Origin: Halisarca cf. caerulea
Lineage: Eukaryota; Porifera; Demospongiae; Chondrillida; Halisarcidae
Reading direction: 5' to 3'
Assembly (NCBI GenBank): GCA_963170055.1
Contig: CAUJGJ010000188.1
Coordinates: 421,671-485,670, forward strand
DNA length: 64,000 nucleotides
Shown: positions 30,764-45,850 of the stretch, in pieces
How the letters are laid out: every line of letters begins with the position of its first letter
Numbering within the stretch: the stretch's first letter is position 1
Notes under the pieces: generated by a model
What the model was told of the DNA's origin: nothing
The model's input: the letters and a program-made list of their open reading frames with translations, nothing else
The model's database searches: none
Program-made: the position numbers and the translations under genes

Positions 30764-33346
30764 AAATGAAATAGTTAAGTTTAAAATGTTACAAAGTTTT
30801 AATAATTTGTATCGCAAGTAGAACGTTAGAAACATAAGTTTAAAAGTAGGAAATATACAAAATTGGCAAAGTTACTAAGATATCACAAATGAAATAGTTA
30901 AGTTTAAAATGTTACAAAGTTTTAATAATTTGTATCGCAAGTAGAACGTTAGAAACATAAGTTTAAAATTAGGAAAACTACAAAATTGGCAAAGTTCCTA
31001 AGATATCACAAATGAAATAGTTAAGTTTAAAATGTTACAAAATTTTAATAATTTGTATCGCAAGTAGAACGTTAGAAACATAAGTTTAAAATTAGGAAAA
31101 GTACTAAATTGGCAAAGTTCCTAAGATATTAACAATGAAATAGTTAAGTTCAAAATGTTACAAAGTTTTAATAATTTGTATCGCAAGTAGAACGTCAGAA
31201 ACATAAGTTTAAAATTAGGAAAACTACAAAATTGGCAAAGTTCCTAAGATATTACAAATGAAATAGTTAAGTTTAAAATGTTACAAAATTTTAATAATTT
31301 GTATCGCAAAGAGAACGTTGTAAACATAAGTTTAAAATTAGGAAAAGTACTAAATTGGCAAAGTTTCTAAGATATTAACAATGAGATAGTTAAGTTTAAA
31401 ATGTTACAAAGTTGTAATAATTTGTAACGCGAGTAGAACGTTAGAAACATAAGTTTAAAATTAGGAAAAGTACAAAATTGGCAAAGTTCCTAAGATATCA
31501 TAAATGAAACAGTTAAGTTTAAAATGTTACAAAGTTTTAATAATTTGTATCGCAAAGAGAACGTTAGAAACATAAGTTTAAAATTAGGAAAAGTACAAAA
31601 TTGGCAAAGTTCCTAAGATAGCACAAATGAAATAGTTAAGTTTAAAATGTTACAAAGTTTTAATAATTTGTATCGCAAGTAGAACGTTAGAAACATAAGT
31701 TTAAAAGTAGGAAATATACAAAATTGGCAAAGTTACTAAGATATCACAAATGAAATAGTTAAGTTTAAAATGTTACAAAGTTTTAATAATTTGTATCGCA
31801 AGTAGAACGTTAGAAACATAAGTTTAAAATTAGGAAAACTACAAAATTGGCAAAGTTCCTAAGATATCACAAATGAAATAGTTAAGTTTAAAATGTTACA
31901 AAATTTTAATAATTTGTATCGCAAGTAGAACGTTAGAAACATAAGTTTAAAATTAGGAAAAGTACTAAATTGGCAAAGTTCCTAAGATATTAACAATGAA
32001 ATAGTTAAGTTCAAAATGTTACAAAGTTTTAATAATTTGTATCGCAAGTAGAACGTCAGAAACATAAGTTTAAAATTAGGAAAACTACAAAATTGGCAAA
32101 GTTCCTAAGATATTACAAATGAAATAGTTAAGTTTAAAATGTTACAAAATTTTAATAATTTGTATCGCAAAGAGAACGTTGTAAACATAAGTTTAAAATT
32201 AGGAAAAGTACTAAATTGGCAAAGTTTCTAAGATATTAACAATGAGATAGTTAAGTTTAAAATGTTACAAAGTTGTAATAATTTGTAACGCGAGTAGAAC
32301 GTTAGAAACATAAGTTTAAAATTAGGAAAAGTACAAAATTGGCAAAGTTCCTAAGATATCATAAATGAAACAGTTAAGTTTAAAATGTTACAAAGTTTTA
32401 ATAATTTGTATCGCAAAGAGAACGTTAGAAACATAAGTTTAAAATTAGGAAAAGTACAAAATTGGCAAAGTTCCTAAGATATCACAAATGAAATAGTTAA
32501 GTTTAAAATGTTACAAAGTTTTAATAATTTGTATCGCAAGTAGAACGTTAGAAACATAAGTTTAAAAGTAGGAAATATACAAAATTGGCAAAGTTACTAA
32601 GATATCACAAATGAAATAGTTAAGTTTAAAATGTTACAAAGTTTTAATAATTTGTATCGCAAGTAGAACGTTAGAAACATAAGTTTAAAATTAGGAAAAC
32701 TACAAAATTGGCAAAGTTCCTAAGATATCACAAATGAAATAGTTAAGTTTAAAATGTTACAAAATTTTAATAATTTGTATCGCAAGTAGAACGTTAGAAA
32801 CATAAGTTTAAAATTAGGAAAAGTACTAAATTGGCAAAGTTCCTAAGATATTAACAATGAAATAGTTAAGTTCAAAATGTTACAAAGTTTTAATAATTTG
32901 TATCGCAAGTAGAACGTCAGAAACATAAGTTTAAAATTAGGAAAACTACAAAATTGGCAAAGTTCCTAAGATATTACAAATGAAATAGTTAAGTTTAAAA
33001 TGTTACAAAATTTTAATAATTTGTATCGCAAAGAAAACGTTGTAAACATAAGTTTAAAATTAGGAAAAGTACTAAATTGGCAAAGTTTCTAAGATATTAA
33101 CAATGAGATAGTTAAGTTTAAAATGTTACAAAGTTGTAATAATTTGTAACGCGAGTAGAACGTTAGAAACATAAGTTTAAAATTAGGAAAAGTACAAAAT
33201 TGGCAAAGTTCCTAAGATATCATAAATGAAACAGTTAAGTTTAAAATGTTACAAAGTTTTAATAATTTGTATCGCAAAGAGAACGTTAGAAACATAAGTT
33301 TAAAATTAGGAAAAGTACAAAATTGGCAAAGTTCCTAAGATATCAC
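30764..33346 (+). repeat. 861-bp higher-order repeat, three copies
   Basis: AAGTAGGAAATATAC occurs at 30844, 31705 and 32566, each 861 apart. This is the same seven-monomer unit as at 24000-25740, with one copy more. Confidence 0.95.
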
Positions 33347-35139
33347 AAATGAAATAGTTAAGTTTAAAATGTTACAAAATTTTAATAATTTGTATCGCAA
33401 GTAGAACGTTAGAAACATAAGTTTAAAATTAGGAAAAGTACTAAATTGGCAAAGTTACTAAGATATTAAGAATGAAATAGTTAAGTTCAAAATGTTACAA
33501 AGTTTTAATAATTTGTATCGCAAGTAGAACGTCAGAAACATAACTTTAAAATTAGGAAAACTACAAAATTGGCAAAGTTCCTAAGATATTACAAATGAAA
33601 TAGTTAAGTTTAAAATGTTACAAAATTTTAATAATTTGTATCGCAAAGAGAACGTTGTAAACATAAGTTTAAAATTAGGAAAAGTACTAAATTGGCAAAG
33701 TTTCTAAGATATTAACAATGAGATAGTTAAGTTTAAAATGTTACAAAGTTGTAATAATTTGTAACGCGAGCAGAACGTTAGAAACATAAGTTTAAAATTA
33801 GGAAAAGTACAAAATTGGCAAAGTTCCTAAGATATCATAAATGAAATAGTTAAGTTTAAAATGTTACAAAGTTTTAATAATTTGTATCGCAAAGAGAACG
33901 TTAGAAACATAAGTTTAAAATTATTAAAAGTACTAAATTGGCAAAGTTCCTAAGATATTAACAATGAAATAGTTAAGTTTAAAATGTTACAAAGATTTAA
34001 TAATTTCTATCGCGAGTAGAACGTTAGAAACATAAGTTTAAAATTAGGAAAAGTACAAAATTGGCAAAGTTCCTAAGATATCACAAATGAAATAGTTAAG
34101 TTTAAAATGTTACAAAATTTTAATAATTTGTATCGCAAGTAGAACGTTAGAAACATAAGTTTAAAATTAGGAAAAGTACAAAATTGGCAAAGTTTCTAAG
34201 ATATTAACAATGAAATAGTTAAGTTTAAAATGTTACAAAGTTTTAATAATTTGTATCGCAAGTAGAACGTTAGAAACATAAGTTTAAAATTGGGGAAAGT
34301 ACAAAATTAGCAAAGTTAGTAAGATATTAACAATGAAATAGTTAAGTTTAAAATGTTACAAAGTTTTAATAATTTGTATCGCAAGTAGAACGTTAGAAAC
34401 ATAAGTTTAAAATTAGGAAAAGTACAAAATTGGCAAAGTTCCTAAGATAGCACAAATGAAATAGTTAAGTTTAAAATGTTACAAAATTTTGATAATTTGT
34501 ATCGCAAAGAGAACGTTAGAAACATAAGTTTAAAATTAGGAAAAGTAACAAATTGGCAAAGTTCCTAAGATATTAACAATGAAATAGTTAAGTTTAAAAT
34601 GTTACAAAGATTTAATAATTTCTATCGCGAGTAGAACGTTAGAAACATAAGTTTAAAATTAGGAAAAGTACAAAATTGGCAAAGTTCCTAAGATATCACA
34701 AATGAAATAGTTAAGTTTAAAATGTTACAAAGTTTTAATAATTTGTATCGCAAGTAGAACGTTAGAAACATAAGTTTAAAATTAGGAAAAGTACAAAATT
34801 GGCAAAGTTTCTAAGATATTAACAATGAAATAGTTAAGTTTAAAATGTTACAAAGTTTTAATAATTTATATCGCAAGTAGAACGTTAGAAACATAAGTTT
34901 AAAATTGGGGAAAGTACAAAATTAGCAAAGTTAGTAAGATATTAACAATGAAATAGTTAAGTTTAAAATGTTACAAAGTTTTAATAATTTGTATCGCAAG
35001 TAGAACGTTAGAAACATAAGTTTAAAATTAGGAAAAGTACAAAATTGGCAAAGTTCCTAAGATAGCACAAATGAAATAGTTAAGTTTAAAATGTTACAAA
35101 ATTTTAATAATTTGTATCGCAAAGAGAACGTTAGAAACA

Positions 35140-37450
35140 TAAGTTTAAAATTAGGAAAAGTACTAAATTGGCAAAGTTCCTAAGATATTAACAATGAAAT
35201 AGTTAAGTTTAAAATGTTACAAAGATTTAATAATTTCTATCGCGAGTAGAACGTTAGAAACATAAGTTTAAAATTAGGAAAAGTACAAAATTGGCAAAGT
35301 TCCTAAGATATCACAAATGAAATAGTTAAGTTTAAAATGTTACAAAGTTTTAATAATTTGTATCGCAAGTAGAACGTTAGAAACATAAGTTTAAAATTAG
35401 GAAAAGTACAAAATTGGCAAAGTTTCTAAGATATTAACAATGAAATAGTTAAGTTTAAAATGTTACAAAGTTTTAATAATTTATATCGCAAGTAGAACGT
35501 TAGAAACATAAGTTTAAAATTGGGGAAAGTACAAAATTAGCAAAGTTAGTAAGATATTAACAATGAAATAGTTAAGTTTAAAATGTTACAAAGTTTTAAT
35601 AATTTGTATCGCAAGTAGAACGTTAGAAACATAAGTTTAAAATTAGGAAAAGTACAAAATTGGCAAAGTTCCTAAGATAGCACAAATGAAATAGTTAAGT
35701 TTAAAATGTTACAAAATTTTAATAATTTGTATCGCAAAGAGAACGTTAGAAACATAAGTTTAAAATTAGGAAAAGTACTAAATTGGCAAAGTTCCTAAGA
35801 TATTAACAATGAAATAGTTAAGTTCAAAATGTTACAAAGTTTTAATAATTTGTATCGCAAGTAGAACGTCAGAAACATAAGTTTAATATTAGGAAAACTA
35901 CAAAATTGGCAAAGTTCCTAAGATATTACAAATGAAATAGTTAAGTTTAAAATGTTACAAAATTTTAATAATTTGTATCGCAAAGAGAACGTTGTAAACA
36001 TAAGTTTAAAATTAGGAAAAGTACTAAATTGGCAAAGTTTCTAAGATATTAACAATGAGATAGCTAAGTTTAAAATGTTACAAAGTTGTAATAATTTGTA
36101 ACGCGAGTAGAACGTTAGAAACATAAGTTTAAAATTAGGAAAAGTACAAAATTGGCAAAGTTCCTAAGATATCATAAATGAAATAGTTAAGTTTAAAATG
36201 TTACAAAGTTTTAATAATTTGTATCGCAAAGAGAACGTTAGAAACATAAGTTTAAAATTATTAAAAGTACTAAATTGGCAAAGTTCCTAAGATATTAACA
36301 ATGAAATAGTTAATTTTAAAATGTTACAAAGATTTAATAATTTCTATCGCGAGTAGAACGTTAGAAACATCAGTTTAAAATTAGGAAAAGTACAAAATTG
36401 GCAAAGTTCCTAAGATATCATAAATGAAATAGTTAAGTTTAAAATGTTACAAAGTTTTAATAATTTGTATCGCAAAGAGAACGTTAGAAACATAAGTTTA
36501 AAATTATTAAAAGTACTAAATTGGCAAAGTTCCTAAGATATTAACAATGAAATAGTTAAGTTTAAAATGTTACAAAGTTTTAATAATTTCTATCGCGAGT
36601 AGAACGTTAGAAACATCAGTTTAAAATTAGGAAAAGTACAAAATTGGCAAAGTTCCTAAGATATTAACAATGAAATAGTTAAGTTTAAAATGTTACAAAG
36701 TTTTAATAATTTCTATCGCAAGTAAAACGTTAGAAACATAAGTTTAAAATTAGGAAAGTACAAAATTGGCAAAGTTCCTAAGATATTAACAATGAGATAG
36801 TTAAGTTTAAAATGTTACAAAGTTTTAATAATTTGTATCGCAAGTAGAACGTTAGAAACATAAGTTTAAAATTAGGAAAAGTACAAAATTGGCAAAGTTC
36901 CTAAGATAGCACAAATGAAATAGTTAAGTTTAAAATGTTACAAAATTTTAATAATTTGTATCGCAAAGAGAACGTTAGAAACATAAGTTTAAAATTAGGA
37001 AAAGTACAAAATTGGCAAAGTTCCTAAGATATCACAAATGAAATAGTTAAGTTTAAAATGTTACAAAATTTTAATAATTTGTATCGCAAGTAGAACGTTA
37101 GAAACATAAGTTTAAAATTAGGAAAAGTACTAAATTGGCAAAGTTACTAAGATATCACAAATGAAATAGTTAAGTTTAAAATGTTACAAAATTTTAATAA
37201 TTTGTATCGCAAGTAGAACGTTAGAAACATAAGTTTAAAATTAGGAAAAGTACTAAATTGGCAAAGTTCCTAAGATATTAACAATGAATTAGTTAAGTTC
37301 AAAATGTTACAAAGTTTTAATAATTTGTATCGCAAGTAGAACGTCAGAAACATAAGTTTAATATTAGGAAAACTACAAAATTGGCAAAGTTCCTAAGATA
37401 TTACAAATGAAATAGTTAAGTTTAAAATGTTACAAAATTTTAATAATTTG
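35140..37450 (+). repeat. second copy of the 27760-30070 segment
   Basis: It shares the rare monomer variants listed for the partner at a constant offset. Upstream, 34290-35140 has a slightly different number of units than 27158-27760, so the large duplication was followed by local copy-number change. Confidence 0.93.
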
Positions 37451-38159
37451 TATCGCAAAGAGAACGTTGTAAACATAAGTTTAAAATTAGGAAAAGTACT
37501 AAATTGGCAAAGTTTCTAAGATATTAACAATGAGATAGCTAAGTTTAAAATGTTACAAAGTTGTAATAATTTGTAACGCGAGTACAACGTTAGAAACATA
37601 AGTTTAAAATTAGGAAAAGTACAAAATTGGCAAAGTTCCTAAGATATCACAAATGAAATAGTTAAGTTTAAAATGTTACAAAATTTTAATAATTTGTATC
37701 GCAAGTAGAACGTTAGAAACATAAGTTTAAAATTAGGAAAAGTACTAAATTGGCAAAGTTACTAAGATATTAAGAATGAAATAGTTAAGTTCAAAATGTT
37801 ACAAAGTTTTAATAATTTGTATCGCAAGTAGAACGTCAGAAACATAAGTTTAAAATTAGGAAAACTACAAAATTGGCAAAGTTCCTAAGATATTACAAAT
37901 GAAATAGTTAAGTTTAAAATGTTACAAAATTTTAATAATTTGTATCGCAAAGAGAACGTTGTAAACATAAGTTTAAAATTAGGAAAAGTACTAAATTGGC
38001 AAAGTTTCTAAGATATTAACAATGAGATAGTTAAGTTTAAAATGTTACAAAGTTGTAATAATTTGTAACGCGAGTAGAACGTTAGAAACATAAGTTTAAA
38101 ATTAGGAAAAGTACAAAATTGGCAAAGTTCCTAAGATATCATAAATGAAATAGTTAAGT

Positions 38160-40560
38160 TTAAAATGTTACAAAGTTTTAATAATTTGTATCGCAAAGAG
38201 AACGTTAGAAACATAAGTTTAAAATTATTAAAAGTACTAAATTGGCAAAGTTCCTAAGATATTAACAATGAAATAGTTAAGTTTAAAATGTTACAAAGTT
38301 TTAATAATTTCTATCGCGAGTAGAACGTTAGAAACATCAGTTTAAAATTAAGAAAAGTACAAAATTGGCAAAGTTCCTAAGATATTAACAATGAAATAGT
38401 TAAGTTTAAAATGTTACAAAGTTTTAATAATTTCTATCGCAAGTAAAACGTTAGAAACATAAGTTTAAAATTAGGAAAGTACAAAATTGGCAAAGTTCCT
38501 AAGATATTAACAATGAGATAGTTAAGTTTAAAATGTTACAAAGTTTTAATAATTTGTATCGCAAGTAGAACGTTAGAAACATAAGTTTAAAATTAGGAAA
38601 AGTACAAAATTGGCAAAGTTCCTAAGATAGCACAAATGAAATAGTTAAGTTTAAAATGTTACAAAATTTTAATAATTTGTATCGCAAAGAGAACGTTAGA
38701 AACATAAGTTTAAAATTAGGAAAAGTACAAAATTGGCAAAGTTCCTAAGATATCACAAATGAAATAGTTAAGTTTAAAATGTTACAAAATTTTAATAATT
38801 TGTATCGCAAGTAGAACGTTAGAAACATAAGTTTAAAATTAGGAAAAGTACTAAATTGGCAAAGTTACTAAGATATCACAAATGAAATAGTTAAGTTTAA
38901 AATGTTACAAAGTTTTAATAATTTGTATCGCAAGTAGAACGTTAGAAACATAAGTTTAAAATTAGGAAAAGTACAAAATTGGCAAAGTTCCTAAGATAGC
39001 ACAAATGAAATAGTTAAGTTTAAAATGTTACAAAATTTTGATAATTTGTATCGCAAAGAGAACGTTAGAAACATAAGTTTAAAATTAGGAAAAGTACAAA
39101 ATTGGCAAAGTTCCTAAGATATTAACAATGAAATAGTTAAGTTTAAAATGTTACAAAGATTTAATAATTTCTATCGCGAGTAGAACGTTAGAAACATAAG
39201 TTTAAAATTAGGAAAAGTACAAAATTGGCAAAGTTCCTAAGATATCACAAATGAAATAGTTAAGTTTAAAATGTTACAAAGTTTTAATAATTTGTATCGC
39301 AAGTAGAACGTTAGAAACATAAGTTTAAAATTAGGAAAAGTACAAAATTGGCAAAGTTTCTAAGATATTAACAATGAAATAATTAAGTTTAAAATGTTAC
39401 AAAGTTTTAATAATTTATATCGCAAGTAGAACGTTAGAAACATAAGTTTAAAATTGGGGAAAGTACAAAATTAGCAAAGTTAGTAAGATATTAACAATGA
39501 AATAGTTAAGTTTAAAATGTTACAAAGTTTTAATAATTTGTATCGCAAGTAGAACGTTAGAAACTTAAGTTTAAAATTAGGAAAAGTACAAAATTGGCAA
39601 AGTTCCTAAGATAGCACAAATGAAATAGTTAAGTTTAAAATGTTACAAAATTTTAATAATTTGTATCGCAAAGAGAACGTTAGAAACATAAGTTTAAAAT
39701 TATTAAAAGTACTAAATTGGCAAAGTTCCTAAGATATTAACAATGAAATAGTTAAGTTTAAAATGTTACAAAGATTTAATAATTTCTATCGCGAGTAGAA
39801 CGTTAGAAACATAAGTTTAAAATTAGGAAAAGTACAAAATTGGCAAAGTTCCTAAGATATCATAAATGAAATAGTTAAGTTTAAAATGTTACAAAGTTTT
39901 AATAATTTGTATCGCAAAGAGAACGTTAGAAACATAAGTTTAAAATTATTAAAAGTACTAAATTGGCAAAGTTCCTAAGATATTAACAATGAAATAGTTA
40001 AGTTTAAAATGTTACAAAGTTTTAATAATTTCTATCGCGAGTAGAACGTTAGAAACATCAGTTTAAAATTAGGAAAAGTACAAAATTGGCAAAGTTCCTA
40101 AGATATTAACAATGAAATAGTTAAGTTTAAAATGTTACAAAGTTTTAATAATTTCTATCGCAAGTAAAACGTTAGAAACATAAGTTTAAAATTAGGAAAG
40201 TACAAAATTGGCAAAGTTCCTAAGATATTAACAATGAGATAGTTAAGTTTAAAATGTTACAAAGTTTTAATAATTTGTATCGCAAGTAGAACGTTAGAAA
40301 CATAAGTTTAAAATTAGGAAAAGTACAAAATTGGCAAAGTTCCTAAGATAGCACAAATGAAATAGTTAAGTTTAAAATGTTACAAAATTTTAATAATTTG
40401 TATCGCAAAGAGAACGTTAGAAACATAAGTTTAAAATTAGGAAAAGTACAAAATTGGCAAAGTTCCTAAGATATCACAAATGAAATAGTTAAGTTTAAAA
40501 TGTTACAAAATTTTAATAATTTGTATCGCAAGTAGAACGTTAGAAACATAAGTTTAAAAT
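38160..40560 (+). repeat. 2.4-kb segment duplicated at 43440-45850
   Basis: GAAACTTAAG (39561 and 44847), GAAATAATTAAG and TTGGGGAAAGTAC (39454 and 44740) recur at an offset of 5,286 bases, three short of 43 monomers. Few substitutions separate the copies. Confidence 0.93.
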
Positions 40561-43439
40561 TAGGAAAAGTACTAAATTGGCAAAGTTACTAAGATATCAC
40601 AAATGAAATAGTTAAGTTTAAAATGTTACAAAATTTTAATAATTTGTATCGCAAGTAGAACGTTAGAAACATAAGTTTAAAATTAGGAAAAGTACTAAAT
40701 TGGCAAAGTTCCTAAGATATTAACAATGAAATAGTTAAGTTCAAAATGTTACAAAGTTTTAATAATTTGTATCGCAAGTAGAACGTCAGAAACATAAGTT
40801 TAATATTAGGAAAACTACAAAATTGGCAAAGTTCCTAAGATATTACAAATGAAATAGTTAAGTTTAAAATGTTACAAAGTTTTAATAATTTGTATCGCGA
40901 GTAGAACGTTAGAAAATAAAGTTTAAGATTAGGAAAAGTACAAAATTGGCAAAGTTACTAAGATATAAAGAATGAAATAGTTAAGTTTAAAATGTTACAA
41001 AATTTAAATAATTTGTATCGCAAAGACAACGTTAGAAACATAAGTTTAAAATTAGGAAAAGTACAAAATTTGCAAAGTTCCTAAGATATTACAAATGAAA
41101 TAGTTAAGTTTAAAATGTTACAAAGTTTAAATAATTTGTATCGCAAAGAGAACATTAGAAACATAAGTTTAAAATTAGGGAAAGTACAAAATTGGCAAAG
41201 TTATTAAGATATCAACAATGAAATAGTTAAGTTTAAAATGTTACAAAGTTTAAATAATTTGTATCACAAAGAGAACGTTAGAAACATAAGTTTAAAATTA
41301 GGGAAAGTACAAAATTGGCAAAGTTACTAAGATATTTACAATGAAATAGTTAAGTTTAAAATGTTACAAAATTTTAATAGTTTGTATCGCAAAGAGAACG
41401 TTAGAAACATAAGTTTAAAATTAGGAAAAGTACAAAATTTGAAAAGTTCCTAAGATATTACAAATGAAATAGTTAAGTTTAAAATGTTACAAAGTTTAAA
41501 TAATTTGTATCGCAAAGAGAACGTTAGAAACATAAGTTTAAAATTAGGAAAAGTACAAAATTTGCAAAGTTCCTAAGATATTACAAACGAAATAGTTAAG
41601 TTTAAAATGTTACAAAGTTTTAATAATTTGTATCACAAAGAGAACGTTAGAAACATAAGTTTAAAATTAGGAAAAGTACAAAATTGGCAAAGTTCCTAAG
41701 ATATCATAAATGAAATAGTTAAGTTTAAAATGTTACAAAGTTTTAATAATTTCTATCGCAAAGAGAACGTTAGAAACATAAGTTTAAAATTATTAAAAGT
41801 ACTAAATTGGCAAAGTTCCTAAGATATTAACAATGAAATAGTTAAGTTTAAAATGTTACAAAATTTTAATAATTTGTATCGCAAAGAGAACGTTAGAAAC
41901 ATAAGTTTAAAATTAGGAAAAGTACAAAATTGGCAAAGTTCCTAAGATATTAACAATGAGATAGTTAAGTTTAAAATGTTACAAAGTTGTAATTATTTGT
42001 ACCGCTAGTAAAACGTTAGAAACATAAGTTTAAAATTAGGAAAAGTACAAAATTGGCAAAGTTCCTAAGATATCACAAATGAAATAGTTAAGTTTAAAAT
42101 GTTACAAAATTTTAATAATTTGTATCGCAAGTAGAACGTTAGAAACATAAGTTTAAAATTAGGAAAAGTACAAAATTGGCAAAGTTCCTAAGATATCACA
42201 AATGAAATAGTTAAGTTTAAAATGTTACAAAATTTTAATAATTTGTATCGCAAGTAGAACGTTAGAAACATAAGTTTAAAATTAGGAAAAGTACTAAATT
42301 GGCAAAGTTTCTAAGATATTAACAATGAGATAGCTAAGTTTAAAATGTTACAAAGTTGTAATAATTTGTAACGCGAGTAGAACGTTAGAAACATAAGTTT
42401 AAAATTAGGAAAAGTACAAAATTGGCAAAGTTCCTAAGATATCATAAATGAAATAGTTAAGTTTAAAATGTTACAAAGTTTTAATAATTTCTATCGCAAA
42501 GAGAACGTTAGAAACATAAGTTTAAAATTATTAAAAGTACTAAATTGGCAAAGTTCCTAAGATATTAACAATGAAATAGTTAAGTTTAAAATGTTACAAA
42601 ATTTTAATAATTTGTATCGCAAAGAGAACGTTAGAAACATAAGTTTAAAATTATTAAAAGTACTAAATTGGCAAAGTTCCTAAGATATTAACAATGAAAT
42701 AGTTAATTTTAAAATGTTACAAAGATTTAATAATTTCTATCGCGAGTAGAACGTTAGAAACATAAGTTTAAAATTAGGAAAAGTACAAAATTGGCAAGGT
42801 TCCTAAGATATCATAAATGAAATAGTTAAGTTTAAAATGTTACAAAGTTTTAATAATTTGTATCGCAAAGAGAACGTTAGAAACATAAGTTTAAAATTAT
42901 TAAAAGTACTAAATTGGCAAAGTTCCTAAGATATTAACAATGAAATAGTTAAGTTTAAAATGTTACAAAGTTTTAATAATTTCTATCGCGAGTAGAACGT
43001 TAGAAACATCAGTTTAAAATTAGGAAAAGTACAAAATTGGCAAAGTTCCTAAGATATTAACAATGAAATAGTTAAGTTTAAAATGTTACAAAGTTTTAAT
43101 AATTTCTATCGCAAGTAAAACGTTAGAAACATAAGTTTAAAATTAGGAAAGTACAAAATTGGCAAAGTTCCTAAGATATTAACAATGAGATAGTTAAGTT
43201 TAAAATGTTACAAAGTTTTAATAATTTGTATCGCAAGTAGAACGTTAGAAACATAAGTTTAAAATTAGGAAAAGTACAAAATTGGCAAAGTTCCTAAGAT
43301 ATCACAAATGAAATAGTTAAGTTTAAAATGTTACAAAATTTTAATAATTTGTATCGCAAGTAGAACGTTAGAAACATAAGTTTAAAATTAGGAAAAGTAC
43401 TAAATTGGCAAAGTTACTAAGATATCACAAATGAAATAG

Positions 43440-45850
43440 TTAAGTTTAAAATGTTACAAAGTTTTAATAATTTGTATCGCAAAGAGAACGTTAGAAACAT
43501 AAGTTTAAAATTATTAAAAGTACTAAATTGGCAAAGTTCCTAAGATATTAACAATGAAATAGTTAAGTTTAAAATGTTACAAAGTTTTAATAATTTCTAT
43601 CGCGAGTAGAACGTTAGAAACATCAGTTTAAAATTAGGAAAAGTACAAAATTGGCAAAGTTCCTAAGATATTAACAATGAAATAGTTAAGTTTAAAATGT
43701 TACAAAGTTTTAATAATTTCTATCGCAAGTAAAACGTTAGAAACATAAGTTTAAAATTAGGAAAGTACAAAATTGGCAAAGTTCCTAAGATATTAACAAT
43801 GAGATAGTTAAGTTTAAAATGTTACAAAGTTTTAATAATTTGTATCGCAAGTAGAACGTTAGAAACATAAGTTTAAAATTAGGAAAAGTACAAAATTGGC
43901 AAAGTTCCTAAGATAGCACAAATGAAATAGTTAAGTTTAAAATGTTACAAAATTTTAATAATTTGTATCGCAAAGAGAACGTTAGAAACATAAGTTTAAA
44001 ATTAGGAAAAGTACAAAATTGGCAAAGTTCCTAAGATATCACAAATGAAATAGTTAAGTTTAAAATGTTACAAAATTTTAATAATTTGTATCGCAAGTAG
44101 AACGTTAGAAACATAAGTTTAAAATTAGGAAAAGTACTAAATTGGCAAAGTTACTAAGATATCACAAATGAAATAGTTAAGTTTAAAATGTTACAAAGTT
44201 TTAATAATTTGTATCGCAAGTAGAACGTTAGAAACATAAGTTTAAAATTAGGAAAAGTACAAAATTGGCAAAGTTCCTAAGATAGCACAAATGAAATAGT
44301 TAAGTTTAAAATGTTACAAAATTTTGATAATTTGTATCGCAAAGAGAACGTTAGAAACATAAGTTTAAAATAAGGAAAAGTACAAAATTGGCAAAGTTCC
44401 TAAGATATTAACAATGAAATAGTTAAGTTTAAAATGTTACAAAGATTTAATAATTTCTATCGCGAGTAGAACGTTAGAAACATAAGTTTAAAATTAGGAA
44501 AAGTACAAAATTGGCAAAGTTCCTAAGATATCACAAATGAAATAGTTAAGTTTAAAATGTTACAAAGTTTTAATAATTTGTATCGCAAGTAGAACGTTAG
44601 AAACATAAGTTTAAAATTAGGAAAAGTACAAAATTGGCAAAGTTTCTAAGATATTAACAATGAAATAATTAAGTTTAAAATGTTACAAAGTTTTAATAAT
44701 TTATATCGCAAGTAGAACGTTAGAAACATAAGTTTAAAATTGGGGAAAGTACAAAATTAGCAAAGTTAGTAAGATATTAACAATGAAATAGTTAAGTTTA
44801 AAATGTTACAAAGTTTTAATAATTTGTATCGCAAGTAGAACGTTAGAAACTTAAGTTTAAAATTAGGAAAAGTACAAAATTGGCAAAGTTCCTAAGATAG
44901 CACAAATGAAATAGTTAAGTTTAAAATGTTACAAAATTTTAATAATTTGTATCGCAAAGAGAACGTTAGAAACATAAGTTTAAAATTATTAAAAGTACTA
45001 AATTGGCAAAGTTCCTAAGATATTAACAATGAAATAGTTAAGTTTAAAATGTTACAAAGATTTAATAATTTCTATCGCGAGTAGAACGTTAGAAACATAA
45101 GTTTAAAATTAGGAAAAGTACAAAATTGGCAAAGTTCCTAAGATATCATAAATGAAATAGTTAAGTTTAAAATGTTACAAAGTTTTAATAATTTGTATCG
45201 CAAAGAGAACGTTAGAAACATAAGTTTAAAATTATTAAAAGTACTAAATTGGCAAAGTTCCTAAGATATTAACAATGAAATAGTTAAGTTTAAAATGTTA
45301 CAAAGTTTTAATAATTTCTATCGCGAGTAGAACGTTAGAAACATCAGTTTAAAATTAGGAAAAGTACAAAATTGGCAAAGTTCCTAAGATATTAACAATG
45401 AAATAGTTAAGTTTAAAATGTTGCAAAGTTTTAATAATTTCTATCGCAAGTAAAACGTTAGAAACATAAGTTTAAAATTAGGAAAGTACAAAATTGGCAA
45501 AGTTCCTAAGATATTAACAATGAGATAGTTAAGTTTAAAATGTTACAAAGTTTTAATAATTTGTATCGCAAGTAGAACGTTAGAAACATAAGTTTAAAAT
45601 TAGGAAAAGTACAAAATTGGCAAAGTTCCTAAGATAGCACAAATGAAATAGTTAAGTTTAAAATGTTACAAAATTTTAATAATTTGTATCGCAAAGAGAA
45701 CGTTAGAAACATAAGTTTAAAATTAGGAAAAGTACAAAATTGGCAAAGTTCCTAAGATATCACAAATGAAATAGTTAAGTTTAAAATGTTACAAAATTTT
45801 AATAATTTGTATCGCAAGTAGAACGTTAGAAACATAAGTTTAAAATTAGG
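43440..45850 (+). repeat. second copy of the 38160-40560 segment
   Basis: Same order of rare variants as its partner. A private change, TTGCAAAG for TTACAAAG near 45421, marks this copy. Confidence 0.93.
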
